Positions 42,611 through 56,305 of a stretch of 64,000 nucleotides of DNA are shown here, one piece after another. The stretch spans positions 64,048,440 to 64,112,439 of the forward strand of contig CM060702.1 of assembly GCA_030686995.1 (NCBI GenBank), given 5' to 3'. Each line of letters opens with the position of its first letter. Within the stretch, counting starts at the first letter, position 1. Under the pieces are notes generated by a model, which made no database searches, was not told where the DNA came from, and saw nothing but the letters and a program-made list of their open reading frames with translations. The position numbers and the translations under genes were made by a program. Source of the stretch: Artemisia argyi (lineage: Eukaryota; Streptophyta; Magnoliopsida; Asterales; Asteraceae).

Positions 42611-45105
42611 AGTTCTTAACAATTCTTCAAGGTTCTACTAGGGATATTGATTCTTCAAGACTCTTCAAGGTTCTTCAAAGCTTGCTTCTAAGTTAATCAA
42701 CAATGGATACAAAATCAAACATCAACCATGTTTCTCGACTAATCTAACTAGGATACAAAAACATACTTTTTTTAACGCAAAAGTCTCTTCAAAAATTTAC
42801 AAAAAATTAAATTCCGAATTAGTATTAAAATCATATTTTTACATCAAATTCAAAGGTTAAAGTCGAACGTTCGATATGAAATGAAAAGACATCAACTCAA
42901 GATTGTTCGATAAATTTCAACTAATATTCATCATTAACTTTCATATGATTTGAATTGATTGTTAGTTTGAGAAGGAGGGTATTCAGAAACTATAAATTAA
43001 GATGATTTTTTAGTTAAAGATTCAAGAGATTGTTATTCGATTGAAGGGGAGCAAAAGATATGAAGATTCAAGTTTAACGTCAAATGAATAACTCTTCTAC
43101 TATCCAAGATAAGTCGACTATCACCTTTTTCAAGATTTTTTTTGTCAACAACAAATACTATTTGAAATCTACATTGAAGATCAATTTTATTATAAGTGCT
43201 TGCAACGTCAAGACGATAACGACGTTGATTTCATACATACAAAGTTTCAAAATGCAGATAAAGATCAACATTCACCATTGCCTTTAAGAATGCCAATTTT
43301 GAGTTCAATATTAAAGTCTAAAGCATAGTTGATGCCTTCAAAGAGAACATCAGCTTACATACAGAATTTTCAGCATTTTTCAAGCTTCACAGATTTATAT
43401 GACTCGAAAATAATGAAGATACAAATATACTCTATCATTACTTATAGAGAGTTTGTTAGAATTGAATTTTATGATGGAAGATAAAAATCACTAGATTAGG
43501 ATGTACAATAGTTTTTGGAAGTCTAAGGACTTAAGTGTAAATTATACTATACTTAATGAGTGTTAAGATTCATTGTTTCTAGCCTAAGTTTAAATCAGGT
43601 TATTTAGACAAATACACATGTTATATTTTTATGTTGGTAGGAGGATAGATAGGCAAAAGATGTAGGAGGATATAACAACATTTTATTCATAGGAAAATGA
43701 TATTTTTCCCTACTTCACATATCTGTTAATTCTCCTACTTACAGGATTATGAAAAGTGAAAAAACTGACAATTTAAATGAAAGAGATAATGAGTAAAATA
43801 TACATGTCAAATTTTTATGTCAGTAAAAGGATAAATAGGCAAAAATGCAAAAGGATACAAGAATGATCTATGATCAAACACTTTGTCTCTACTCTCTCTC
43901 ATCTCACGTACACTTACACACACTAAATTAAGTACGTCAATAAAAGTTTGAATTGTCACCTAACATAATGTGAGAGTCTCTCTTTTAAAATGCATTACTT
44001 GCTAATATAAGTTTCAAGTACTTAATTTTGCCTATATGATGCAAACCCTACAAACATTTATAGTTAGTATTCTATTTTTTAAAATTTGTGCAACCATACT
44101 CGTATAATTACTCCTTTTCATACAATAGACATATGAATGTACATTTTTATGCCATAAAAGTAATTTTTTTAAGAAATCGTATCTCATTAATCAACAATCT
44201 TTTCTATATAATGAAAATGTATCAATTACTCAAAAAAAATTCATTGTCAAATTGCAGCCTCATCATTTTGTTGTATGATATTGATAAGTTTGATAGTAAT
44301 GCTTTGTTAATTTTAATCAATGATTCAAATCTAAGTCATTTTTCTAAACTTAAAATTAATTTTTTTAAACTATCAATTACATACTTGCTACTGTCAACCA
44401 CCGTCAATCATCACAATGTCCAATTCTGGAAAATAATTATGTTTTAAAGACAATTACTATTAAACAAACTCTATTTCAAACCATAAAATTAAAAATGTAG
44501 AGAGAAACTAGATACAAGGATAATAAAATAGCGTAACTTGCTAGCTACATTTACACAAGTACAAGCACAAAATAGATCTAGAAAATTGATTACTTATTTC
44601 CTACCAAGTATATTACATAATACGTTTTGGATGTTCCCTGGTGGTGTTACTTTGAGTTTGTGATATTCGTTTTCACATGGGGTAATGCGATTTACCAAAT
44701 ATATATTCAAGGAAGAGATGTATGGAAGCATTTTCAAGAATTCCATTGTACTTTCTTGGTACACAAAAATTGTGTAGTTACTATTATATATGAAACTTTA
44801 ACCTTAATGTGGCAATTAATGATTTGTTGAATTTAGATCCAAGACCTACTATACTCCACGTCTTGCCTACTTCTATTGCTACCATTAAATAAGAATAAAG
44901 CCATTAAACAATTAGTCAACGGGACGATTAAAAATTAGAAAGATTTATAATAACGTAGAAAGGTTACAATCTAATAAAACAGTACACACAATAAAACTTT
45001 GTGCACTATACGTCATATCTTGCAGCAACATTTTTTGCCACTTTTGTTAAAGCTTATAACACCCAACATTGTAATCATAAGTCGAATAGAAAGATGTGCA
45101 TCTGC

Positions 45106-46307
<1,202 letters not shown>

Positions 46308-46341
46308 CTAGAACTGGTGTGGTAATGAAGGATTAACTTAT

Positions 46342-46353
46342 CCTATTTATAGC
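46342..46353 (-). promoter_or_regulatory. TATA box of ACC oxidase copy B
   Basis: GGCTATAAATAG on the minus strand, about 85 bp above the ATG. The GGCTATAAATA core is shared with copy A, so the core promoter was duplicated with the gene. Confidence 0.75.
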
Positions 46354-48502
46354 CTACTTGCGCCTCCCATCAAATGATAATGTCAACTGCTTCATGTTAT
46401 TATAATCATTTGTTCCAAGAAGTATGGTATGATTCTCGTCCATTTTGAGTGCAAATGGTGGTCAAGGATTGAATTTGGTGCTAACCCACATCACAAGCAT
46501 ACTCCTTTAAAATTTCAATTAATGCAGTGTTGATGATTGATAATAATTTAGATTAATTAAGATAACACCTTTTCTGGTTGAACTCTGAATATTTATCTAG
46601 TTGGTGCTATCTTAAGTAAAACTCAAATAATCAGATATAGTGAAGCATACAAGCGACCGCTGTGTTCATTGTGTTTCCAATTCTCGTCTTGGATGTTTTA
46701 TCTCCTCTTCATTACTTACATAGATGTGCATTGTACTTTGTACATGTGTTATCTAGCTTGTATTGTAACATTGAAAGAACTAGCTAATACACTGCATTAA
46801 TTTGCTATTTTAGTCCTTCTAAAGAACTAGCAGTGTTGTACATCGAATAGTATAAGTTAATACACTGCATTAATTGATTCCAATTTTAACTATCCATGTT
46901 GTAGTTGGTAAGTTTAGAATAAGATGTCAATGCTGTAAAATACTCCCATCATAGAACGTTCATAAGGACAGAAAAAAACTCTTCATCGTTTTGAATGGCA
47001 CAAGTATATTTTCGCATGAAACAATATTTAACTCCAAGAAACTGGGTTCCGGTATGCTTTTTGGAGATGTATAGAATCTCTCTTTTCTTTGGCTTAATAT
47101 ATAGCAGATGGAAAAATGAAAATATCGAGTGGGTTGATTGGCTCTCTAAGCCATATTCCACCCTTTCAATTCTTCTCTTGGTAAAATAAAACTCTTGTTT
47201 CTATATCTGTTATACGCTCAACATGAGTGAGGTCTTGTTTCTTGATGTAAAAAAAATCGTATCTAGTAAAAAAAAAAAAACTGTTTCTTAATGTTATGCG
47301 CTCATCATGAGCTAGCAAGGTCTTGTTGTTTAATGTAAAAAAATCGTTTTATTAAATCCGGTGTACATATATGGATTCTTTTCAACATGATTAGAAGTGG
47401 ATCTGATCCCTAACCACATGAACTTAGCAGATTGTCCTATATCACATGAATTAAAGATGAGGTTTGTTAAAACTTAATTAAAAGATACAGATGTGACCGG
47501 TTTAATGAAAGAAATACGTTGTTAGTTTGTTACTTTATAATGGTACGAGACGTATTAAGTAGGATTCTTAACAAGATATACTGATGATTCGTGCTAAAGG
47601 TATAGTATTATATTGGGAGAGTTAAGTAGACAACCATGTATTTGTTGTTATAAACTTTGTTATAAACTGTTTGTTCTGACTATATTTCGGTATGTTATGC
47701 AAACAATTTGAGAGTATATTAACACGATGAAAAGAATGTTGGATTCTTAAACTAGTAGTAGCAGTAGTAGTACGAGTTACACTCATCGACTTGGTCACTG
47801 TTTTGGTGTTGTGATAATACTAAAATAATTAGTTGGAATTGCCAAAGATCTATTGGTGATACAAGCAAAAAAGGCAAGTAGTCGAGCGCGCACACGATGC
47901 CTAAGGCCAGTGGTAATAGTACATGACCTTCATCATCATCAGCTCAACGCCATATTAGTTTTTCAACACCACCAACATCACAACAAACATAGTGGGTAAT
48001 AACACAACCAAAATTACCACCAAAACTTACCTCACGTAAACACAAATATACCTTCCAAAAACAAAAATATCACACACACAATACAACAACTTCCACACCT
48101 CCCAAAACTTGGTCGTCTGAACAACTGAGTTCTCCCATTTGTACACCTAAGACGCGTCTTCATGAGGTCAGGGTAATAAGGAGCACGCGTTGATTTCGCC
48201 CGAGCACGCGTCTTAAGACACTTATTACTAGTAGTCTTAATGTTAAGGGTGATACGTTACAAAGCTCAAGCCATGATATGCATTAATCCGGTCAAATATT
48301 TTGAGCTCATATGCATGTGAAACTAAAGTAATAAAATAAATAAATAAATAAATGCAAGCATATTGTATGTTTGATCAAGATTGTTGCGTAATTTCTCACC
48401 TTCCTTTTCACTGTCATGTATTTTCTTCCATTTGAAGTTTTTGCCGACTATGTCACATTTGACATCAACGATATGAATGCTTTGACTTTATTTTTCTCTA
48501 TT
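46354..48502. other. Non-coding DNA upstream of ACC oxidase copy B
   Basis: Promoter and intergenic DNA. Two diverged copies of GGTCTTGTTTCTTGATGTAA-like text occur near 47230 and 47320. The zone 47880-48240 is richer in CA and CGCG (GAGCACGCG twice near 48180-48210). No gene or mobile-element border found. Confidence 0.5.
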
Positions 48503-48511
48503 TAATGTGAC

Positions 48512-49265
48512 GGGTTAATGGCATGTAATAGCTACATACTTTCCCACTTGTGCCATTATCAGATACGAACCCAAAATATTACAAAAATACGCTACAAACT
48601 TATATATTTTTGTGTTGATATCATCATTTAACCTACAAAATTGGGTAATCATATTCCGGTCATCTTCTCCACTTCTTCCGGCCACTTTCTGGTAATCTTT
48701 TTCCGGTAATCTTTCTGGGTAATCAAATTTTATAAAAAAACGCATTAATCAAATCCTATCTTAAATGAAACCCATAAATCTTTTAACCTCATTCATCTTA
48801 TTACTCCTTTTTCTGCCGGAATTTTCATTTTCCGACGACATAGCCGGAGATATGGCCGCCTATTTGACACCGCATACGAACCAATCACGAGCCAAACCCT
48901 TAATCTATCGAACCAACCTTTAACCCCAACACACGAACCAGACCTATTATGGACCAATCGAATTCACCTTTAGCACACTCCAAAACGTTTTGCTCACATT
49001 ATATTTTTGGTAAGTTTCTTTGAATCATGGCTAATAAACTGAAGATGCGAGGGCTATAACAAAAAGAATGGTTATGGCCGAGGTTCGAGGAATACTTTTC
49101 CAGCGGCAATGTTTGTTTTAGTGTAGGGATTTGGTGAATAATTTATGATAGGGTATATAAGGACGTTGATATACATTGCAGGTTACCCTATTTGACACAA
49201 CACAGAAAACGGCCTCCCATGGCGTTTTCGGTAACTGGGTTGGGTTTTTTCTAAGGAAGAAGGTG

Positions 49266-49309
<44 letters not shown>

Positions 49310-49479
49310 ACGTATTTAATTTTAACCTGTTTAGCCGGTTGCCAATCATGCCACATAAGCAAAAGTATGATATCGACACAAAAATATATAAGTTTGTAGC
49401 GTATTTTTGTAATATTTTGGGTTCGTATCTGATAATGGCACAAGTGGAAAAGTATGTAGCTATTACATGCCATTAACCC
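48512..49479. mobile_element. Mutator-type non-autonomous element with 115-bp TIRs
   Basis: 968 bp, starting GGGTTAATGGCATGTAATAG. The right end is its inverted copy for about 115 bp with only a few mismatches. An exact 9-bp duplication TAATGTGAC lies at 48503-48511 and 49480-49488. Long TIRs with a 9-bp duplication are diagnostic of the Mutator superfamily. The interior has no transposase; it contains a 45-bp A run (49267-49306 region) and short ORFs only. Unrelated in sequence to the Mutator-type MITE at 8.2 kb. Confidence 0.93.
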
Positions 49480-49488
49480 TAATGTGAC

Positions 49489-51000
49489 AAGCTGATGTGT
49501 CCATATATAGAAAGTTGTGCAACGTTAAAAGCAATATGGTGTTCAAGCCTTTGTCAAACCTTTACATGAAATAAATCTCACGTACCATTTAAGAAAACAT
49601 CTACAACAATATATACGTAGCTTTGACTTCTAATGTTATTAAAAAATAGAGTTTTGACTTCCGAGCTAGCTAATTTCTGGCAGGCCAAGACTAAAATAGA
49701 GAATGATGCATTAAGAGTGCACGGTGCACGATGGCAACAACACACCATTTTTTTTAACCAACAACGGCTTCATTCTCATTCTGCACTCCCTACATGCGCC
49801 ATTCGTCCTTTTATGGTTCACTTACGATCGTTGTTGGGTTTCCTATTTAAAAAAAAATAAAAAAAAATTAATAAAAAAAATAAAAAAATGTTTGTAAGTA
49901 ATAAGGTATTTGTGATGTGTTATGAGACCCACATGGGCCAATAACAGTTATTGGGTGTTATTGCCAGTAAACGCGTTTTATTTATGGATGTGTTATTAGA
50001 TAGATGCTGAGGTGACACACTAATAACGATTGACACAACGTCAAATAGGTTTACATGAAAAAAACGAGGAAGACGGTACACAATTGATATGTGAAATTTA
50101 AATGAAACTTTAAAGATTGAACACTTGTAACAACAACACTTGAATATGTTCTTATAATAAACCCCGCAAATACTACAGTAAGTAGACTATTGATGACCAC
50201 ATTAGGAAGTAGTCTTATCAGAAGGTTAAATTTCAATGAGAAAGTTCATCGGTGAGAGAACTCATCGGTGAGTATACTCAAGGAGCAAGCTGGTTCAGTG
50301 AGCAAGCTCATTAGGTAGCAAACACATCAGCAAATACGTAGATGAGTTTGTGACTTGCTGGAACTGATTTACTACTAACTTATAACGGTTTTTAGGGCAA
50401 CTTTAGCTATTGTTTAATGATTATAATCAATTGGTCTTGTAACCAATATTACTAAAATGAAGGAACATTATGAGAAGATTATTGGGCCAATCAGGACTTG
50501 TCCTGAGTTTCTTGCTATCCTGGGCGAGCCGATTGAAAGATGCCCCTTGTAAATAAGCCACGAGCTATTCTAGGGGTTTTAAACCTAGTTAAAGCTAAAT
50601 AAGCCACGAGCTACTTTTAAGGGTTTGAAACCTAATTAAGCTAGGTGGTCATGCATACTTTTATACACCCGTAAAAAAACGACAACAACAAACCCAATCC
50701 TTCGGGCGGGAAATAAACCTAAGTTATTATTATTATTATTTTGTGTGTTTCTTGTAGCAAAAATATCAGTTATTTTGTCATAGTTGCTTACAAGTTACTT
50801 CCAATATCAAAAGTTGTTATAACCTCACTTTCTGTGATAAAGTTTTCACTTTTTCTCTCTCCTGTAACCGTTTTTTCCATTTCCACTTTTCACTAAAATC
50901 ATGGTTTTCACTCATTATCTTTCTCAAATTGTAACCAATTTCTAGTCTGAGACCATCAATCAAATCGTCTCATCAGTGCGAACGCAACGGTGTGATTTGA
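49489..51000. other. Non-coding DNA before the LINE
   Basis: AT-rich with an A-rich tract at 49849-49890. A 46-bp tandem pair lies at 50550-50641. A TTATTATTATTATT tract is at 50722-50742. From about 50,830 it is probably the 5' UTR of the LINE downstream. Confidence 0.5.
50550..50641. repeat. 46-bp tandem duplication
   Basis: TAAATAAGCCACGAGCTA... occurs twice head to tail (50550-50595 and 50596-50641), with several substitutions. Not part of a longer array. Confidence 0.85.
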
Positions 51001-51126
51001 TTGAATTTTCATCAAGGTCTCAGGAAACCCCCAAATTTGAGTTCTTTTTGGCGACAAAATCAAAACTTCATAATTACTGATTTCATTGCATTATACGGAT
51101 TGATTGATTGTATTCATAACAAAAAC

Positions 51127-52948
51127 ATGACTAACAGAAAGCTAAAACGACGAATCAAGTTACCTTCGAAACTTAATGATCATGTTGTGGGGAATTTAAG
51201 TCAAAAAAGAAATGAAGATGATTCTTTGAGTAATGAGAATAATAGTGAGGAAGTGAATGGTACAATAGGGTTGAATGCAAGAGTGAGTCATGCATTAGGA
51301 GATCAAAAGGAGATGGATATGAATGAAAGGGTAGCGTGTAAGGAAGATGTTTGTGATAATAACCGGACTGATTCTGTGAATGAAAAATGTTCTGATTGCA
51401 AAACTCCTAAGAATAAGGTGTTCATTCAGGATGCTGCTAGTCCATAAGTGAGTTCTAATAAGGTTGATGAGGCTGAAGTGAGGCTAAGTGCTGGCACAGG
51501 ATTGAAGCAAAGTGTTGAGTGCAATATTGGGACACCTACTGCTGTTGTTGGTACTAAAAGTGATACTAATGCTTGTGGAAATGAGTGTAAGTCTCCTAAT
51601 ACTACCAAAAGTGCTAGTTATGCTAATAAGCTAAACAATATTGCGGATGCTAGTGTTAATAAGTTGTATCAGATACCTACTATGCTTAATGAGGAAGGCC
51701 ATGAATATGTGATTTTTGATGAGGGTGGTAAAAAATGGGAGTTAACTGCTTGTGGTTTTTTTTGTTGGATATAAGATGTCCATGCCTGAATTAAGTTTTC
51801 ACTTGTTCAAAATGTGGAGTAAATTTGGGTTAAAACAGATTCTGAATACTGAAAATGGTACTTTTGTGTTTAAGTTTAATAATGCTCAGGGGTTGCAAAC
51901 AGTTATTGAAAGTGGTCCTTGGATTGTGAATAACAAGCCAATGGTGGTTCAAAAATGGAGTACTAGTATCAAACTTGATAAGACTGAACCTAGCTCATTA
52001 CCTGTGTGGATCAAATTGACAAATTTACCATTGGAAGCTTGGAGTTCTAAAAGGTTAAGTGCATTAGCTAGTAGGATTGGTATACCTTTGATAATGGATG
52101 CTATGACTACTAAGATGTGTACTCAAGGTGTGGGGAGGCTGGGTTATGCTATGGTATTGGTTGAGGCAGATGCTAGTAAGGGATTGAATGGTTTTATTGA
52201 TGTGTTGTATAAGAGTAAAGAGGATGGTTACCAGTTTGTGAAAAAAGTTCATGTGATGTATGATTGGAAGCCACCAGTTTGCTCACATTGTAAAGTTTTT
52301 GGACACACTTATGAGAATTGTTTGAAAAGAGAGGGAACAGGGGAGCAAATGATTGGAAAACAGAATGATTAGGAAGGGTTTGTGCATGCTAATAAAAAGA
52401 AAGAGAATCATAATGTTGGTACTAAAATTCCAGACCAAACTAAGTTGAACTTGCCAAAAGAAAAATCAAAGGGTCCAGCTAATGGCACATACAAACAGAA
52501 AGATAAACAAGATGCTGGAACTTCTAAACCTAATGGGAATGTTAATGGGAATAATCAAAAGGCAGGACAAAAATCACCTAGGAAAGCATATAATATAGGC
52601 AGTGAAGTTGTGCAAGCAGTGAAAGCTACAGCCAATAAGTATGCTGTTCTAGGGGAGCAAGAGGAAGATGATGGTGAATTGGTGGTTTTAAGTAATCAGG
52701 AGAAAGAAATTGTGGATAAATATGTGCACAACAAAACCAGACCCTCTAAGGTGATTGTTGGAAAATGGAAACAAGGCATGTTCAAGTTTTTTACAAGCAG
52801 TTGGGAAGCAAAGTATGGAAAAGTTAAGAATGGAAATAAGGAGGTATTGCATGAGAATGAGGTAATTGCAGATCAGTCTGAGTTAGCTATGTTCATGAAT
52901 GCAAATGAAGTATCAGGAAAGGGCAGTGATTGTTTTTCAAAAGTTTAA
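51127..52948 (+). pseudogene. LINE ORF1 (DUF4283 and zinc knuckle), broken
   Basis: From the ATG at 51127 (MTNRKLKRRIKLPSKLND) the N-terminal part is hydrophilic. An in-frame TAA at 51445 interrupts it, and a frameshift near 51760 leads into the DUF4283 domain (MPELSFHLFKMWSKFGLKQI, ESGPWIVNNKPMVVQKW, LPVWIKLTNLPLEAWS). A single CCHC zinc knuckle follows, CSHCKVFGHTYENC. A stop at 52370 is followed by a further open piece rich in Lys/Asn to 52948. ORF1 is the RNA-binding protein of plant L1-type LINEs. Only a few disabling changes are visible, so the copy is moderately old. Confidence 0.85.
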
Positions 52949-52950
52949 TA

Positions 52951-53295
52951 ATGGATTTCAAAGTAGCTGCTTGGAATATCAGGGGTTTGGGTACTGTGTC
53001 TAAACAAAATGAGGTTAAGAATATGATATGGAATGAGAAGTTAAGTATATGTGCAATATTGGAAACTCATATGAAGAAAAATATAATTGAAAAAGTATGT
53101 GCAAATGTATTTGGCAGTTGGCAATGGCAGAATAATGAGCAATTGTGTAGTAAAGGTTGTAGAATAGCAGTGGGTTGGGATGCTAATAATGTGAGATGTT
53201 CTTTAGTACATGCCACTGATCAGGCTATGCTATATAATATTGAAATTTTAAGCACACAAAATACTCTATTTTGCACCTTTATCTATGGTGCTAAT
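52951..53295 (+). pseudogene. LINE ORF2 start (endonuclease), cut by gypsy LTR
   Basis: The ATG at 52951 lies two bases after the ORF1 stop: MDFKVAAWNIRGLGTVSKQN. This is the start of the endonuclease/exonuclease/phosphatase domain (AAWNIRGLG, then AILETHMKKN with the catalytic Glu). The frame stays open until FCTFIYGANC, where the gypsy LTR begins at 53296. The rest (endonuclease end, RT) would lie beyond the right edge of the window, on the far side of the insertion. Confidence 0.88.
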
Positions 53296-56287
53296 TGTAA
53301 CACCCCCGAAATACCTGAATGGCAGCGGAATGGAATACCTGGGGGTGACTGTCATAGCACCATACTTACAGTTATATTGAACGACCTAAAGTGTCGTTTA
53401 GAAAATACAGCGTTTGATCATTAAAACATTCAGAGTTTACAAAACTTAGGTCCCAAAAGAGTTTGCCAATATAGTTAGAATAAGCTCAACAAGATCAAAC
53501 GTTTCATAAGTGCAGAAAATATAGTGAGACGCGTCGACACCGCGACTCCATGAAGGTCCAAATGTATGCACATGAGCTACCTTAATAACCTGAGAAATAC
53601 ATTGCGAAAAACGGTCAACACGAATGTTGGTGAATAATCATAGGTTTATAAGTAAATACTAGTGTACATATGCCATAAGTAATGCCAAGAAATAGGATGT
53701 CCGGAAAGTATATACATTGGCTCTTAAGCTCATGACCCCGAAGCTAGACGATACTTGGCCCCAATGAGTGTTTACCAGACACTCTAATAATAAAGACATG
53801 AAATGCATTCGTTCCATTTGGAGCAACCCAAACACGAATGGAGGCGTCACCCTCGATAGATCTATCCACTCACTCCCGCTTAGTACTAGAAATTAACGGT
53901 CCATGATATAATAAGGGGACTTATCAAGACGTGGTAATAAGGAAACTTAAGCAATGTATGAATTTTATACTTAGGCATGTACACAAAAATAAGTAATGCA
54001 ATGTATTCTCCCCCGTGGGATTTGAAATCAAAATATAGAATTAAAACGGGGCTATGAAAACTCACCTCGAAGTAATGGTACAAAGATGGTGCAATGAGGT
54101 GAAAGTAGTCGGGACAATGAGGCGCGAGTACTAGCCGCAACCTAAATGAATAACCATGATCTAACTTAGATCAAGCCGTAATGAAATGAATGCACATGCA
54201 CATGATACTCATACCACTCGTAATTTGAAAATACTAGTTATCGTCGTAGAAAAATAGATTCCATACTTAGGAAAATAAGTCCTTATATAGGAGTATATAA
54301 CTTGTCGTACTATCTCGTTAAAAAGCGTTAGCGTTAAATTCCTTGTATTGAAAACCTTGAAATATGTCGTTAAGTCGTATAAGTATTCTCTCGGGTCATA
54401 CGTATTCGTTTGATAAGAAAATAGTCCTTTGTAATATTTACTAGAAAATATACCGTTTAGCGCGTACGTTATTATTTTTATTTGTATCCATATATATATA
54501 TATAGTTTGACGATGTTAGAATGGGTATAACTTTGTCGTTTTAGGCTCGTTTTCCTTGTTCTTTATGTCCACGGATTCATCTTTGTGTATACTAGTATAT
54601 TTTAGACAACTCGGCTCTTTTAGGTTACGTTTAAGGCCTCAAAATACCCATCGTATTCTGCCCAACAGCAAGCAGTTTTCTGGAAAAGTAGTTTTCGTCG
54701 TTAAGTTTGCAAAAATCATAACTCCTTCGTTATAAACTCGTTTTAATCCGTTCTTTCGCCTAAAGTTTCGTTTTTGAATGTATTTTCTAAATCTTTGGTC
54801 AAAACTTAGTCATCATCCACTGATTTTCCCACGAATTTAAAATAAGGACAGTAGGTATATCAAAAGTTTCAAAAACCATTTTCAAGTCTCTAAATTAGTT
54901 CCATCCTCCATCAAACCACTTTCAAACACCACAAAGCTAATCTAATCCTACCATACACCTTCTTAGGGTGTCATGGGTCCTTAAACATCACCAATCCACT
55001 AGGTCTAACAAGGGTTTCATATGTTTCCATTTCTAAGGCTTGAAAGTTAATATATACAAAAATGAAGTGGTACAAGTTGATGCATGTGTAAGATCTTGTA
55101 AGAAAAATATATAGACATAATAATAACTTGTAAAAATCATAAAAATGAGTTTGTAAACTTACTTGATGGTTTAGAGAGTTTAGATGATAAAAAGCCTACT
55201 AATCCTTGAGTTTTTATTTCAAAACTCTAACAAGGATGATTATACAAACTAGTTTATAATATGATCTTGTAAAATTTACCCTCCTTGCTCCTTGATCACC
55301 TTGGATCGATCCACACACAAGAAAAATGAAGAGAAAAGTTTGCTAAGTGTAAGTAAAAGTGATTTTTATGAAAATGAGTAAGAAAAGTTTTATTTATACA
55401 AAGGGGACAATTGTTAGGTGACATTTAAGAGTGTTGGTGAAGTATTAAAGCTTGAAGACCTTTAGGGGGGGGTTTGGCCGGTTTTAGGGAGGGAAAAGGG
55501 GGTTGTGTTGGAAAATTTAATTAGAAAAAGTTAGTAGTATTATGTAGTTAAGTTAGTTTTAGGTTTAATCGGGTACCGGGTTTGTTAGAAATAAATTTTA
55601 TTGAAGTTCTTCGGGACGTAATAAGGTCGCAAAAATTGTAAAAAAAAAAATATGTCGGGTACAAGTACGGAGAGTTCGGGTGATTATCGTTTAATTTTGG
55701 TGAAAACCGTCGTTATTAAGTTAAACGTACGATACATAATAGTTAAATTTCCAAAATACTGGGTAAATTAATATTATAGTTTTTATATTATGGAAATGAG
55801 TATAAAAATGTATTGGGATCATAGTCGGGAGTGTCGGACATGTTAGACACATTTATAGTTCGCGTATTAGCGTTTATTTAAAATAAACGTACGTAAATCG
55901 TTAATCGTACCAAAAGTATAAATTTAATTATCCTACGAGTGGAATAGTATGCAAGTGCCCTAATAATGATATGTCGACTATTTCTAGTCCGTATGAAGTG
56001 TCCCTGATAATAATGCATGAATTCGCTCCTGAACCAATACGGTTACGCGAATTTGAACACTCGTAAACTAAATTTACGATGACATGAATAATGCACGTGA
56101 ATAGTGGTAATTCTTCCGGAAATGAATAGTGTCAAGTGAATAGTAAAATTTCTGAATATGTCTCGGAATGTCAAATTGACCTCAAAAACGATGAATAGTG
56201 ATCGATGAATAGTAAATGATGAATAGTAACTTGTGAATAGTAAATTGTCGTGGTTTGGAAAATGATCGGAAATTACGAGTTGTGACA
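53296..56287 (-). repeat. 3' LTR of the young gypsy element
   Basis: 2992 bp. On the minus strand it begins TGTCACAACTCGTAATTTCC and ends GGGGGTGTTACA. The plus strand has a 63-codon ORF at 53659-53850 on the complement that recurs in the other LTR; it is not a gene. Confidence 0.93.
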
Positions 56288-56305
56288 GTCTTCCCCACTA
56301 ACAGG
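56288..56305 (-). promoter_or_regulatory. Polypurine tract of the young gypsy element
   Basis: The complement reads TTAGTGGGGAAGAC directly before the LTR start TGTCACAAC, a short purine-rich primer site. Confidence 0.6.

Larger units (their letters stand above)
40131..45105. other. Non-coding spacer between the ACC oxidase genes
   Basis: About 5 kb with no protein-coding gene. It holds the promoter of copy A, a CA/CG microsatellite (41018-41052), poly(A) runs, the GTGCGCCACTTT array (41830-42610) and otherwise AT-rich DNA. Two imperfect 60-bp direct repeats containing ATAGGCAAAA lie near 43612 and 43800. All ORFs here are short and unconvincing. Confidence 0.6.

Noticed and set aside
44088..44447. 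119-codon ORF in the ACC oxidase spacer
   Set aside because: AT-rich, dominated by Ile, Asn, Leu and Ser, with no domain or splice context.
53659..53850. 63-codon ORF identical at 53.66 kb and 62.14 kb
   Set aside because: Both lie at the same position of the two gypsy LTRs and have no recognisable domain.
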